This document shows, in pieces, positions 1 through 10,900 of a stretch of DNA of 64,000 bases. The stretch is from Maratus speciosus. Taxonomy: Eukaryota; Arthropoda; Arachnida; Araneae; Salticidae. Where the stretch lies: assembly GCA_963932465.1 (NCBI GenBank), contig OZ010791.1, positions 158,466,012 to 158,530,011 of the forward strand. The letters run 5' to 3'. Position numbers and translations under genes: made by a program. Every line of letters starts with the position of its first letter. Positions within the stretch are counted from its first letter, which is position 1. Below the pieces are notes generated by a model that saw nothing but the letters and a program-made list of their open reading frames with translations, was not told where the DNA came from and did not search any database.

Positions 1-260
1 GCTGAGTGTGAATTCCTGCAAGTTGGGTTCGGGTTAAACCCAAATTTTCAAAAGTTAGTTTGGTATATTTTTTAAGTTTATCTCTGTTATAATAAACGTA
101 GATATTTGTGTATATGTTGTTTTCTGACTGACTGACTTCCGTTTTTTATGCAACCCTTTGGCAAAGTTTGTTTTTTCTGCAACCAGACTTGTATAAAACC
201 AAAAACTTTCTGTGTGCATAAATATTGGGTCAAAAACTATCTGCACATTAATTTAATGTT

Positions 261-335
261 TAAGAGGCTACTTCAGTCAAGTGAAAAGACCCATTTGCTA
301 ATGCTAATCCTATGGAAGAAATTTATAACGATATC
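261..335 (+). repeat. Left arm of a 75-bp inverted repeat (partner 2339-2413)
   Basis: The segment starting taagaggctacttcagtcaa reappears as its reverse complement at 2339-2413 with only a few mismatches. The arms bracket about 2 kb that holds a minisatellite, a protein-like frame, a mariner-type MITE and a hairpin. A diverged version of the right-arm sequence (ttctccataggattaa) also occurs at about 8998, next to a related hairpin element. Confidence 0.75.
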
Positions 336-372
336 TCCAGGGATCTGTTTAGGAAAAATTTGGGTCCGTTAG

Positions 373-660
373 CGGACCCTTCACAATTTTTATTACGGTA
401 AAAACGGACCCTTCACAATTTATATTACGGTAAAAACGGACCCTTCACAATTTTTATTAAGTTAAAAACGGACCCTTCACAATTTTTATTAAGTTAAAAA
501 CGGACCCTTCACAATTTTTATTAAGTTAAAAACGGACCCTTCACAATTTTTATTAGGTTAAAAACGGATCTTTCACAAAATTCTTTGTTTAAGAAACGGA
601 TTCTTCATAAAATATTTTATCTTAAAAATGGACCCTTCATAAAATTTTTCCCCGTAAAAG
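373..660 (+). repeat. 32-bp minisatellite, about nine units
   Basis: Units begin cggacccttcacaattttta at 373, 405, 437, 469, 501, 533, 565, 597 and 629, an exact 32-bp step each time. The first six are almost identical; the last three drift progressively. Just before the array, gggtccg and cggaccc (362-379) form a 7-bp inverted pair. Units are contiguous with no spacers, so this is not CRISPR-like. Confidence 0.92.
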
Positions 661-990
661 TAAAACCTTTCATAAATCGCCTTCGCCTTCAGTCAAATTG
701 AAACGCAACGGCGGAAATCGGGTTCTTCTCTTTCACAAAACAGCCAACTAGCACCTGCGCCGAAAAGAGCTTTCGGTGACGTATTGAGCGAGCGCCGATC
801 ACAGCCAATGAGAGATACAATCTGAAATTGACCGGTACAGTGCAGAGACGAAAAGTGATTCAGCATTTTTTGGGAGTAAAAATTCTTTCTCTTGTTTGGC
901 AACACATCTCCTTATTCATTTCCTAAAGCTATTGTGTACTCGTCTCGTGGTTGCGTATAGTTTTTTGATAAATTAATGTGTTGAACTACC

Positions 991-1200
991 ATGAAGAGTA
1001 TGAAGCGTCCAAATCAGAATTTGGGTGGTACGAGAAATGCTGATTACTACGTTTAAAAGGTTAAGAAGTCAGATGCTAGGGGATGCCCCAAAATTCAGTC
1101 TTTAAAAAAAAAAAGATTCAAATGATGCCGAAAAAGAACCTGTTGATGATGCGTCATGTGCTGCAAAAAATGACGCCGAAAAAGAACCTGTTGATGACTA
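991..1200 (+). pseudogene. Protein-like reading frame broken by a stop and a frameshift; product unknown
   Basis: An ATG at 991 opens 21 codons beginning MKSMKRPNQNLGG and ending at TAA 1054-1056. Reading continues plausibly past the stop. After an 11-A run near 1104-1114 the +1 frame encodes an acidic tail in which NDAEKEPVDD occurs twice, ending at TAA 1198-1200. The upstream 670-990 is more GC-rich and CpG-containing than its surroundings and could be an old promoter or 5' UTR. The family is not recognised. It may be a decayed retrocopy or first exon; a chance frame is possible, but the repeated decapeptide argues somewhat against that. Confidence 0.35.
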
Positions 1201-1559
1201 ATTTAACTAACAACTAAACAAACTAATTTAATAGCATTAACAAAATTCTGGGCTAAGAAAAGAAAAAAAAAATGCTAAAATTTATTGTATTTTCTTTATA
1301 AATACAAATTTTGCTTATATTATGAGTTACTGTAGTTTCTTACGATAGTAAGCTAGGTCCAGCATTTTTGGGTTGCAGATAAATTTTGGTTTGCTGCAGA
1401 TTGATACAAAAAATTCTGCTACTAAGATTGTTTCTTGTTATCTAGTTAAGAATTTGAAAACCAAAAATTATCATTAAAGTAAAAATCTTTTTATGTACAT
1501 TTTAAAGAACTTAATTAAAAGTTGAAAGGAATTATATAATGTTTTTACACACACACATA

Positions 1560-1841
1560 CAGGGTGTCCCAAAGGATACACAGCGCCTGATTTGTACAGA
1601 TTCGGATACAGCACGTTAATATGAGTATTTTGAATGGTAACATGTGGGGACCCTGAATATAGCGTGATTTCTTGTTTTTTTTTCTCTTTTCTTGTGTTTT
1701 TCATATGACAAGCTTCACACTTTACTTACACTATCACGCTATATTCGGGGACTCCACATGTTACCATTCAAAATACTCATATTGATGTGCTCTATTCGAA
1801 TCTGTACATATCAGACGCTACGCACCTTGTGGGACACCCTG
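1560..1841. mobile_element. Tc1/mariner-type MITE, 282 bp, TA target duplication
   Basis: Ends are cagggtgtccca and its inverse tgggacaccctg, flanked by TA at 1558-1559 and 1842-1843. Long subterminal arms are also inverted (aacatgtgggga near 1640 against the inverse near 1755). A CA repeat lies on the left and a TA repeat on the right. There is no coding capacity. The TIR and TA duplication are the usual signature of this superfamily. Confidence 0.85.
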
Positions 1842-2063
1842 TATATACATATATATATATATTATGTGTGGTTCATCCAAACGGGAACATTAATACTAGT
1901 TTTGCAAAATTTTGTTTTTCACAATTTTACAAAAACAGGACTCTGTCACTGAAGTCCGAAGGTACCTGAATTTAACGTTAATTTTAAATTCACAAAATTA
2001 ATAATACATTTTTCACAATTTCACAAAAACAGGACCCTGTCTGAAAAGTCTGGACAGACCCCT

Positions 2064-2345
2064 GATCTCGGTTGCATTTTAATATTTTTAAATGATTTTT
2101 TTTGCATTGGATAGCTGAGATCGATCTGTATGCAGGCCGTTTTTTACTTTTTCGATTTCGATTGCAGATTTTTTAAATGAGGATGCTTTCAGTTTCGAAA
2201 CTGGTTCCAAAAATGAAAGTGTCCTCATTAAAAATATCTGTAAACAAAATAGAAAATGTAAAAAACGACCTTATTACAGATCGATCTCAGCTATCCATTG
2301 CAAAAAAAATCATTTAAAAAGTATTAAAATACAACCAAGATATCG
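2064..2345. mobile_element. Foldback hairpin element, about 280 bp
   Basis: Arms of about 85 bp (2066-2150 and 2258-2340) are inverse copies; for example gatagctgagatcgatctgt is followed later by acagatcgatctcagctatc. The loop of about 100 bp is itself partly palindromic (atgaggatgctttcag / ctttcat...cctcat). A diverged relative with the same motifs (gatagctgaagacaatctat) is at 8560-9015. Confidence 0.8.
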
Positions 2346-2669
2346 TTATAAATTTCTTCCATAGGATTAGCATTAGCGAACGGGTCTTTTCACTTGACTG
2401 AAGTAGCCTCTTAATAACGTAAAATACCGTGTTATGTTATTTTAACAATATGAATTAAAAGAGTATTTTTAAAATAATTACCATTTAAATTAAAAATAAT
2501 TAGTATTAATCAAAGAATAATTATTTTGGTCAAAAAAAAAAAAAAAAACAGCTAAAAATGCATAAGAAGGGCAGAAATAATGTGACATTGCTGCTGAAAC
2601 AACTAAATCACCTTTTCTAAGAAGAGGTATCCATCCATTCATAGGTATCATCATTAAAGAGACTGGTGA

Positions 2670-3420
2670 GTTTTTACTGCGCCCCTTTGACAAAAATCAT
2701 GTTTTTTCCTTTTGTCTTTGACAAAATTCTCGTTTTTTCTGTGATCATTTGATGAAATTCTCGTTTTTTCTCGATTCTTTGATGAAATTCACATTTTTCT
2801 TCGGTTCTTTCATGAAATCAGTTTTTTCCCAATCTTTTGACAAAATTTGCATTTTCCTACGATCTTTTGACGAATTTCGTATTTTTTCATGCATTTTTAA
2901 CAAAATTCTCGCTTTTTTCACAACACTTTTGATGAAATTCTCGATTTTTTGAAGAAAGTAGTTTTTTACACGATTCTTTTACGAAATTTGCATTTTTTCA
3001 CAATCTTTTGGCAAAATTTAGGGCTTTTCCGCTATGCTTTTAAGAATTTTTTTTTTTCCTGAGCCCTTTTGCCGAAATTTGCATTTTTCTAAGATTCTTT
3101 GAAGAAATTAGCTTTTTTTCACGATCCTTTGACGAAATTCACGTTTTTTCTGCGATATTTTTACGAAATTCGCATTTTTCCTGCGATTTTTTGACGAAAT
3201 ACGTGCTTTTTTTCTCAGCCTTTAGCGATATTCATATTTTTCCCCATAATCCATTGACGAAATAAGTTTTTTCTGCGATTTTTTGACGCAATTTGCGGGA
3301 TTTTTTTTTCACGATCCTTTGACAAATTCGGGCTTTTTCCGCTATGCTTTTAAGAAATTCTTTTTTTTTTTTTTTTTTAACGATTCTTTGACGAAATTAT
3401 AATATAGAGAATGTTTTTAA
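2670..3420 (+). repeat. Degenerate ~30-bp minisatellite (ttttttc...tttgacgaaattc)
   Basis: At least twenty loose copies of a unit like gatcctttgacgaaattcgc followed by a T run. Units differ in the T-run length and in gac/gat/ggc variants. This looks like an older part of the array that continues at 3546-3915; the core ctttggcaaaatt there is the same word with ggc for gac. Confidence 0.8.
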
Positions 3421-3545
3421 TTTTTTTGGTATTCAAAAAAAAAAAAAAAAAGTTACAAAAATAAGTTTTTTTCTACAAATTTTTCTGCAAGGTTCCGAAT
3501 TTTTGGAAAATCTTCTGCGCGTGCGTCTATATTATACAACTGTGT

Positions 3546-3915
3546 CTGCAACCCTTTGGCAAAATTTGTGTTTTTTCTCTGCAACCCTTTGGCAAAATTT
3601 GTGTGTTTTTCTGCTATCCTTTGACAAAATTTTCTTCAACCCTTTGGTAAAATTTGTTTTTTCTGCAACCCTTTGGCAAAATTAGTTTTTTTTTTTGCAA
3701 CCCTTTGGCAAAATTAGTTTTTTTCTGCAACCCTTTGGCAAAATTTTTTTTTCTGCGACCCTTTGGCAAATTTTTTTTGTTTCTGCAACCCTTTGGCAAA
3801 ATTTTGTTTCTGCAACCCTTTGGCAAAATTTTTTTCTTGTACCCCTTTGGCAAATTTTTTTTCTGTACCTCTTTGGCAAAATTTGTTTTTTTCTGCAACA
3901 CTTTGGCGAATTTCC
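3546..3915 (+). repeat. Homogeneous minisatellite, unit ctgcaaccctttggcaaaat plus a T run
   Basis: Units start near 3546, 3579, 3611, 3663, 3695, 3725, 3753, 3783, 3810, 3837, 3863 and 3893, so unit length is 27-33 bp (with one shorter step). The core is constant and the length change is almost all in the T run. A solitary monomer sits at 149-175. Proline/phenylalanine/lysine-rich frames on both strands come from the repeat and are not genes. Confidence 0.9.
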
Positions 3916-4479
3916 CTAAATCAATTCATGAATCAGTCGCGGAAAAAAATTGAGAATTTCTTCAAATGATCATGGAAAAATACCAGATATTTTGTCATAT
4001 ATCTCAGAAACAAATGGTAATTATCTTCAGTTGGTTGTTGAATAAAATTGCTATTTTCGTAAAGAGTTCAGAAAGAAATTGTGAATTTCGTCAAAAGATT
4101 GCGCAAAAAATAATCAGGAATATCGATAAACTTATTCGGTGAAGAATATTACAAATTTCGTCAAAAGGTCGCGACGAATAGTGAATTTTGTTAATTAGTC
4201 ACAAAAGGATATCGCGAATTTTACTGTTCGATCGCACAAAACTCAAGAGTTTTGCCGTCAAAAATCAACCCAACCCAATTTATTGCTTGGGTAAATTGCA
4301 GGGAAATGAATTTCCTATTTTTTGTATGTTTCAGGCACTTTCGTATGAACTCATCATTACGTCTGTTTTGAAATTTTAAGTTAAAATCATTTAAACGTTT
4401 TAAATCGATAACATTGTTTTTGCACATTTTCATTTTAGGAACAATACTTTGATCCTATCACTCAAGCTGCTATGGTTGA

Positions 4480-4536
4480 ATGGAGGTTATGGCAACAAAG
4501 AGGACTATCAAAGAGACACGTGATAATCCTGAAGAG
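4480..4536 (+). CDS. Candidate first coding exon of a small two-exon gene; function unknown
   Basis: An exon-like segment follows a pyrimidine-rich tract and acceptor ag at 4437-4438. In one frame ATG 4480 gives 19 codons (MEVMATKRTIKETRDNPEE) ending exactly at a possible donor, gaagag|gtgtat, at 4536/4537. Joined to 7722-7850 the frame stays open, for 61 residues in total. A second donor (agaaag|gtataa at 4556/4557) and a different upstream frame (containing ITQAAMVEWRLWQQRG) are also possible; the latter would close soon after the junction. The intron of about 3.2 kb contains a GT microsatellite at 4621-4643 and a hAT MITE. I do not recognise the family. Confidence 0.35.
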
Positions 4537-5584
4537 GTGTATTATCAGCAAGAAAGGTATAAATTTACATATTAATCTTAAATATATTTAAGTTTTGATT
4601 TTGTCATGAAATTTCATTTTTTGTGTGTGTGTGTGTGTGTGTTTAGTAATTAACACTGTATTGGGCCAGTGTGACCTTACAGATACATATGTGGAAAAAA
4701 AAATCTGTTTTCATTTTAGTAAACTTCATACCTAGCATCTATCTTTCCTATCCCAATAGCAGAAAATTTACTTTTAATGTTTTTAAGCATTTTACTAATT
4801 TTTATTAATAATAATCTTAAGTTTTAGTAATAAATAATAAAGAACTAAACAAAATATAAAGTTGGAAAAAAATCCAATGGAAAAAAAATCTGCGACGCAT
4901 GTCACCCGTCAGGAACTTTCTGCTACCGGGTTTCCTATGTGTTTGGAATGCAGTGCTATGCAGTTTTAGAACAATTATTTAGTATCGTCTATCAGTCAGA
5001 TACATTTGCCCAATAACATACATTTTCTTCCGATATTAGATAGAAATCCATGACATGTGTTAGATTTGGAAGTTTTTTTATAATAGAATAATGTTGTTGG
5101 TATAGAAACAGCATATAAAATTTAATTTTGTCATAACATTATGCAAGTTGGAAAACAAGTCTGTATTTCTGATATAGATATTCCTAACATGTATTTAATA
5201 TGAAAAGCATTTTTATTAATAGTTTTAAAAAAAAAAAGCATTGCAATTGAATTTTCAAAATTCACTGTTTATAGAAAATTTTTTAACGTAAATTTCAATG
5301 AAAGTAAGCCTTTCAATATTATTTTTTCATTTTCTTACATAATTATAACTTTGTTATTAAATTATGATTAAAGGTACCATTAAAAACAGTGAAAGTTTTG
5401 ATTATCTTTGTGAAATCCAGAATTTTTATAAATCTAGTCTTAGTCCTGATACAGGATTTTTGAGGTTATACTGTATTAAATTAGACATGTATCTCTGACA
5501 AATGACATGCATTTGACTGTTGGAAGAAAATTGTCGCCTGACTGCTTAGATTTTATGGGGTAAGGTTAAACATCATTGTTGTAA

Positions 5585-5720
5585 TAAAACATTTCATATT
5601 TAGAATAAATTTAAATGTAGTTTCATCCCCCCCCCCCTTCCAATGTATACATTTTGAAAATGGCAACAAAGGGGAATTTTCAACAATATTTTGTAATGTT
5701 GCTTAAGACCTTTTAAATTT
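5585..5720 (+). repeat. Direct repeat, first copy (second 7450-7612)
   Basis: The string catatttagaataaattta, a C-rich run, and gtatacattttgaaaatgg followed by a cttaagac motif occur in the same order at 7450-7612. The two copies flank the hAT MITE region and are about 1.87 kb apart. This suggests a local duplication within the candidate intron. Confidence 0.75.
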
Positions 5721-5760
5721 GTTTTTAAAATAGAAATTTATTTTAAGATTGTATCAGAAG

Positions 5761-6994
5761 TAGGGTGTCCGATTTAAATCATGATTTTAATCAAGTGATT
5801 TTTTAAAAAAAAAATCATTGATTAAAATCAAAAATTTTTTTTATGTTTAAAATGACATAAAAAAGTATTTAAATTATTGTGACTTATGAATACACAAAAC
5901 AAAGCTTTAAATAATTGTATCCAAGTATAATTCCTGAGTATTGTGAAAAATTTTAAGTACAGTAAGTTTGTAAAAAGCATGTTTTTTTATCTAACAAACA
6001 TAAAAAGCATTTAATTTAAAAATATTTAAATCTATCTTTCAATGTCATAATTTCCTTTTAATAATCAAGTTATTATTTTATATACAATAAACACAGCAAT
6101 GGTGTCAATGATTTTAATCAATTGATTTAAATCAGATGATAAAATCACATATTTTCTGATTTTTTAAAATGTTGTGAAAAAGCATGATAATCAATAATGA
6201 AAACAATCACTAAATCACTTGTAAAAAATGTAATATTTGTTATTGTTAATTATAACAATATTAAACTGTGTAAAAAGATGTTATTATACATTTAAAAAAA
6301 TCTAACTAAATGTTAAATAACTTCAAAACATTATAATATTTAGTAGCTATTCAAATATTTTAATGTTGTGGGGGAAAATATCTGATTTAAATTTCAAAAG
6401 TACAATTTTTGTACTCTATTTATAAATTATGTGTAAGTTTGCTGTATACATTGCTACAATTTTTGATCAATTTGATAGACATGCGCTTTAAAACCTGTGT
6501 AAAATTACTGGCTGCTTTATGAATTTATCAAACTATTATTTATCACCTTTTTTCAACCACTTTTTCAAAAATGTAGATTGTGTTCTTAATTAAACAGTTA
6601 ATTGTTTAATAATTACAAAATTTAATCTGTATCATCAATTTAAAATGAAATGCAATTTATCAATAACTTTAAAATATAAGCAGTATTTAATATTGGTTTA
6701 CATAATTATTATAAAATATTAATGCACATAATGTTGTATGTTACTAAAGAAATTTTTTATTTGCAGTTTTTTGTAATTTCTATAATTACATGATTAAAAT
6801 TTTATTAATTAAAGCAAAAAAACATAGATTATGTTAGTAATTGGAGGGTTATTCATTTTTGAAATGCTTAATTCTTGGTAGATGTTAATATTTTAACACG
6901 GGGAAAAAAATAAAAAAAATCAGATTTAAATTTTAAAAAAAAAATCAGATTTTTTAAAATTTTTTTTAAAAAATCATGATTTTTTTACACCCTA
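5761..6994. mobile_element. Non-autonomous hAT element, 1234 bp, 8-bp target duplication
   Basis: The element opens tagggtgtccgatttaaatc and closes with acaccctaa-type inverse. The 8-bp word atcagaag flanks both ends (5753-5760 and 6995-7002). Subterminal blocks are rich in atttaaatcatgatttt words on both sides. The length of the duplication and the TAGGGTG start are characteristic of the hAT superfamily. The interior is AT-rich with no transposase frame. Confidence 0.85.
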
Positions 6995-7449
6995 ATCAGA
7001 AGTAACATGATAAACAAGTGGGTAAGTGTGATTGCACAGATGGTTTCATTTATTCATTTTCCATTTTATTCACAATTAGTCGAATTTTCAGTGGTGTAAC
7101 TTTATATAAAGCTAAAAGTTTTAGTGTATGTTTTTTAAGAATATGCATGGGGAGGCGGTTTTGTGTGTGTGTGTAGGTTTTTATTTTTGGGGCCCATTTT
7201 GTGAAAAGTAAGTTATTTTTGTGATAAATAACATTTTGTAATGAAAGTTGAAATCATGTTACTCAAATTTAAATGAAGACTTTGACAAAACTTCTTTAAA
7301 TCCCCTTGGTAAAGTTTGTTTTCAGTGAGCTGGTTTTATTTACAATTTACACATTTTAAAACAGTTTGTGTGAAAAAGAATGTTACAAAGGGGCCTATTT
7401 TATTAGATTTTTGTGAAAGGGCCCTAAATTTTGCTTGGAACGACCCCTT

Positions 7450-7612
7450 ATATATATTTTCATATTTAGAATAAATTTAATTTTCAAAGTTTCATTCCCC
7501 CTCCCCCCCTCCCCAATTATTGTTTAAAAAGATATGTTTGTATACATTTTGAAAATGGTAACAAAGGTGAATGTTCAACAATATTTTAAGAAGTTGCTTA
7601 AGACTTTAAGAA
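7450..7612 (+). repeat. Direct repeat, second copy (first 5585-5720)
   Basis: Second copy of the intronic duplication. It differs by a longer C-rich tract and an extra aattattgtttaaaaagata segment. Confidence 0.75.
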
Positions 7613-7721
7613 TTTATTTATATTTACTTTAATCTAAAAACTAATATTTTAAAAGATTCATAATCCTTTGCATTACAATTATTGCTATTTAACTTAATTT
7701 CAATATTTTCTTTTAACACAG

Positions 7722-7850
7722 GAGAATAGTGATCTCATGGAGGAATGCAATTCCGCTGTGAGGAGTGGGATTCAACAACTCTATCGAATCTCTCAAGGAT
7801 CTTCAGCAGAGAAGAATACATATTTTCTTGTTTTGACAAGAAAATTTTAA
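7722..7850 (+). CDS. Candidate terminal exon of the same small gene; function unknown
   Basis: A good acceptor (pyrimidine tract then aacacag, ending 7721) precedes 42 codons, ENSDLMEECNSAVRSGIQQL onward, closed by TAA at 7848-7850. A polyadenylation signal follows about 100 bp later. The frame joins without a stop only to the donor at 4536. The segment is less AT-biased than its surroundings and its codon content looks protein-like. No domain, signal peptide or membrane segment is visible. It could instead be a non-coding terminal exon, or the remnant of a longer gene whose upstream exons are outside recognisable range. Confidence 0.38.
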   Translation, partial: ENSDLMEECNSAVRSGIQQLYRISQGSSAEKNTYFLVLTRKF

Positions 7851-7947
7851 ATGAAAATATTTACATGTCCTGTTAAAGGTGTTGTCAAAACACTCCATCT
7901 GTTGTTAAAATTGCTATCAATGCTATATTTGTTTTTTCTTTTTGTTC

Positions 7948-7953
7948 AATAAA
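7948..7953 (+). promoter_or_regulatory. Polyadenylation signal AATAAA
   Basis: Canonical aataaa about 100 bp after the candidate stop codon at 7850, followed by a T/GT-rich stretch (gttagtaaataatgttgttt). This supports a transcript end here on the + strand. Confidence 0.45.
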
Positions 7954-8059
7954 ATTGTTAGTAAATAATGTTGTTTCTTTCCCTAACGATATTCTAAATT
8001 TCATATTTGGCTCCTGCTTTTGGCATAAAAAGCTACAATCTTATGCCATTTTAAAGTTT

Positions 8060-8470
8060 TACATTTCTTTAAAAGTTAGTAGATTTAAGAAACATTGAAT
8101 AAAATCAATGGTTAATCGCAACAAGACAAGATTAAGAAAGAATAACTGCAAGATAGTACCTAATAGGTTGGTATTTATCCAATCAAGACATTGTTCCTTC
8201 TAACCCAGTAGCTAAATTTTAAAGTTATACTTGAACATAATTTCAAGTTTCAACAAATGTTTTAAATGATATAAAGAATTAAGTTGATCTATTTCTAAAG
8301 TTATTTTGGTGCATAATTTATTTGTAAATATATGAACTGCTTTAAATTGACATTTAGCAAGTGCTAATTAATTAGCATAAAAAAGCTTAACAATTAATAT
8401 TTCTTTAAAAGTTAGTCAATTTAAGAAGTAGTGTGAATTAAATCAAGGGATAATTACAACAAAGTATATA
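8060..8470 (+). repeat. Diverged direct repeat, about 335-bp spacing
   Basis: The word tttctttaaaagttagt with following attaaatcaa/ggataattacaac-like text occurs at 8063-8135 and again at 8397-8470. Both copies are followed by an ataggttgg/atgggttag phrase and ttatc. This is an old two-unit tandem repeat with no coding content. Confidence 0.6.
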
Positions 8471-8559
8471 ATGGGTTAGTGTTTATCTTTTTTGAAATAT
8501 TTTGTTTTACTTATTACAGCCTAACGATAGCCGTGTGACAACACTTGTGATAATGTTAG

Positions 8560-9015
8560 TTCCACAGGGAAGTTATTTTCAAATATCTTGCTTGGATTTT
8601 AATATTTGTACAGGCTTCTTTTTGCATATGATAGCTGAAGACAATCTATATGCTGGCTAGTTTTTACTTTTTTAACTTAGGTTTTATATTTTATTTTAAA
8701 TACTTTAATTTTCGGAACCGATTCTAAAATTGATATCTTAATACAGTAAATGCTCGATGGGACTCATATGTGTTCATAAAGTCAAAAGTTCGTAAATGGG
8801 AGTAACATTAGTTCAGCGAGATGCTGGGCGGGACCAGTACACCAGTTCGTAAAATCGTCTACTGTATTAAAAAAAACTAACCAAAATTGCAAAATTAAAA
8901 ATAAGCCTGCATAAAGATCCTATGCCTCTCCCCCCCCCCCCAACAAAAAAAAATGTATATATATATATAAATCCAAACACTGTATTTGAAAATAACTTCT
9001 CCATAGGATTAACAC
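8560..9015. mobile_element. Diverged foldback element related to 2064-2345
   Basis: The left part (gcttggattttaatatttgt, gatagctgaagacaatctat) and the right part (aaaataagcctgcata, ttctccataggattaa) match the two arms of the 2064-2345 hairpin and its flanking 75-bp repeat. The centre is interrupted by a TA-flanked MITE at 8744-8864. Confidence 0.55.
8744..8864. mobile_element. Short TA-flanked MITE, 121 bp
   Basis: Starts cagta and ends tactg, with TA at 8742-8743 and 8865-8866. Internal words such as agttcgtaaa and gttcataaagtc resemble pogo/Tigger-type ends. It splits the older hairpin element. The TIR is very short, so the assignment is tentative. Confidence 0.5.
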
Positions 9016-9024
9016 ATCATTTCT

Positions 9025-9416
9025 GGGCGATTCCATGGAGAGTGTCATACACATAATGCAGGCTTTAATTTGCATTTATTCAATTATTTATTAAATTTTA
9101 ATGTTAATTCTGATTTTAAGTGGTATGGTAAATAAGTTACCATATTTTTAAATTTAAATGTGTGGCAATAAACCTCACAGAAGTATATTATTTAATTACA
9201 TTACTCAAAATGTGCTTTTTTCCTACTTCGGAAAAAAAGCACATTTTGAGTAATGAAATTTAATGATATATTTCTGGGAGTTTTATTTCAACACATTTAA
9301 ACTAAAAAATATGGTTATAACTTATTTACCATACCACTTAAAATCAGAATTAGCATTAAAATTTGATAAATAAATGAAAATTAAATTTACATGCGACTCT
9401 CTGCACGGAATCGCCC
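9025..9416. mobile_element. Near-perfect hairpin MITE, 392 bp, TTCT target duplication
   Basis: Opens gggcgattccatggagag and closes with ctctctgcacggaatcgccc; TTCT stands on both sides (9021-9024 and 9417-9420). The arms of about 190 bp meet at a tiny centre (ttttttcctacttcggaaaaaa region, about 9216-9236). The transcript or single strand would fold into a very long stem. Confidence 0.85.
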
Positions 9417-9420
9417 TTCT

Positions 9421-9597
9421 ATACTTTTTCAGCGACTAGTGCAGGATCTTAAGGCTGTTCTTAATGGCTCTGCTCAACAAGCACAAAACGTTTTGATACA
9501 TTTACAAATTCATTTTTTAATGGAAAGATATAAAATTGGAAAGCCTGGTTATGAAAGCTATTTGGAATTGAATTTTCCATTTTTTTTTAATCAATAA
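9421..9597 (+). pseudogene. Relic of the C-terminal part of a pogo/Tigger-like transposase
   Basis: The + frame encodes SAQQAQNVLIHLQIHF followed by a YKIGKP motif. The same motifs (SAQQAENVLTHLQIHF, YQIGKP) occur on the minus strand at 22595-22828 inside an element with clear Tigger-type ends. Such an Ala-Leu helical tail is typical of Tigger-like transposases, recalled from family knowledge. Only the tail is present, without catalytic residues or terminal repeats, and the copy abuts the hairpin MITE at 9025-9416. Confidence 0.55.
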
Positions 9598-10329
9598 ATT
9601 ACCTATTGAGTTATAAACGATTTTGATCACGTGACAAATATGTTTTCGCCCGCTCTTGAGTGTTTTTTCTCCTTTCACACAGAAATTAAGTTTAAAACAT
9701 CCACTTTGACACTATTTTCTGAAAGATTTATTGTGTTTGTAAAAAAAATGAAAAAAGCTGCTTGATTACATGGTTTCTGAACACCACCAGCTAGTTTCAT
9801 GCATTTTCGATCAAAAATAAATTAAAACTTATGTCAGAAAGTTGCCCTTTTGGATTTGAGAAGTCAGCTTTTAAAAGTTGTCATTGGGATTTTTCCTTTC
9901 CTTGGTGATTTCAAGTTTACATTTAGATATTTTTTTTAATTTTTTTTAAATTTAAATTAAATACTTAAGATTGGTTTAATTGTAATTTTTAGTTATAAAT
10001 CATATTTTTTTTTCAATCAAAAAGTAATACAATTATATAAACCAGTATGAAGAAATATAAAATTAGTTAGTTATTATTTTAATTTGAAAATGTGGCAAGA
10101 ATTCTGTGTTATTTTGAATTTCATTGATAAAAATCAATCGCAGGTTACTGAATTTCATTTAAAATGACACGATTTTATTTAATCAGTTAATTAGAAATCG
10201 CTCAAGGTTTTTTTTGTAATTTTGAGAGTTCTTATGAATGAGTTTATTAAAAATCACTCGGGATTTTGCATTTTAAGAACATCATTTAAGAGTTCATTGC
10301 ATGAACTCTTAAATAAGTTGATTTAATCC

Positions 10330-10900
10330 ATGTATGAATTGTTACAAATTGCCCAAGAACTACTGGATTAAATCTGAAATGACCTCATTTCACTCAAGTT
10401 TGAATTGATTATAAATCACAAGTGGTACTGGATTTAGGCTTAAATTATTTCATTTCACTCAAATATGAGTTGGCTACAGATCACACTACTGAATTTAGTC
10501 TCAAAGTGCTACTGAATTTAGTCTCAAAGGGATTCCATTTCACTCAAGTACGACCAGATTTAGTCTTAAATGACTTAATTTCACTCAAGTGTGAGTTGGT
10601 TACAAATTACTCAAGTGCTACCTGATTTATTCTTAAATAACTTCATTTCACTCAAGTATGAGTTGATTACAAATCAGTCAAGTGGGACTGAATTTAGTCT
10701 TAAATGACTCAATTTCACTCAAGTATGAGTTGGTTACAAATCACTCAAGTGCTACTGGATTTTACCTTCATTGAGTTGATTTCACTCAAGTATGAGTAAA
10801 ATAGAGATCACTCAATCATGAGTTGCTTAAAAACAACTCATTCACTCGAGTTGTTTCAACTCTTTATGAGAAGCTGACTTTCAAATCATGAGATGAGTGG
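10330..10900 (+). repeat. ~67-bp minisatellite built around cactcaagtatgagttg
   Basis: The phrase ttcactcaagtatgagttg recurs with the c of cactc at 10391, 10456, 10541, 10582, 10649, 10716 and 10783. Spacing settles at 67 bp in the later units and is disturbed to 85 and 41 bp in the middle by a small duplication and deletion. Each unit contains inverted actcaa / ttgagt words, so single strands can pair between units. Confidence 0.85.

Noticed and set aside
373..660. CRISPR-like array because of the regular 32-bp step
   Set aside because: Repeats are contiguous with no unique spacers, and the DNA is clearly eukaryotic.
3614..3969. Overlapping Phe/Lys-rich frames on both strands
   Set aside because: They are translations of the ctgcaaccctttggcaaaat minisatellite.
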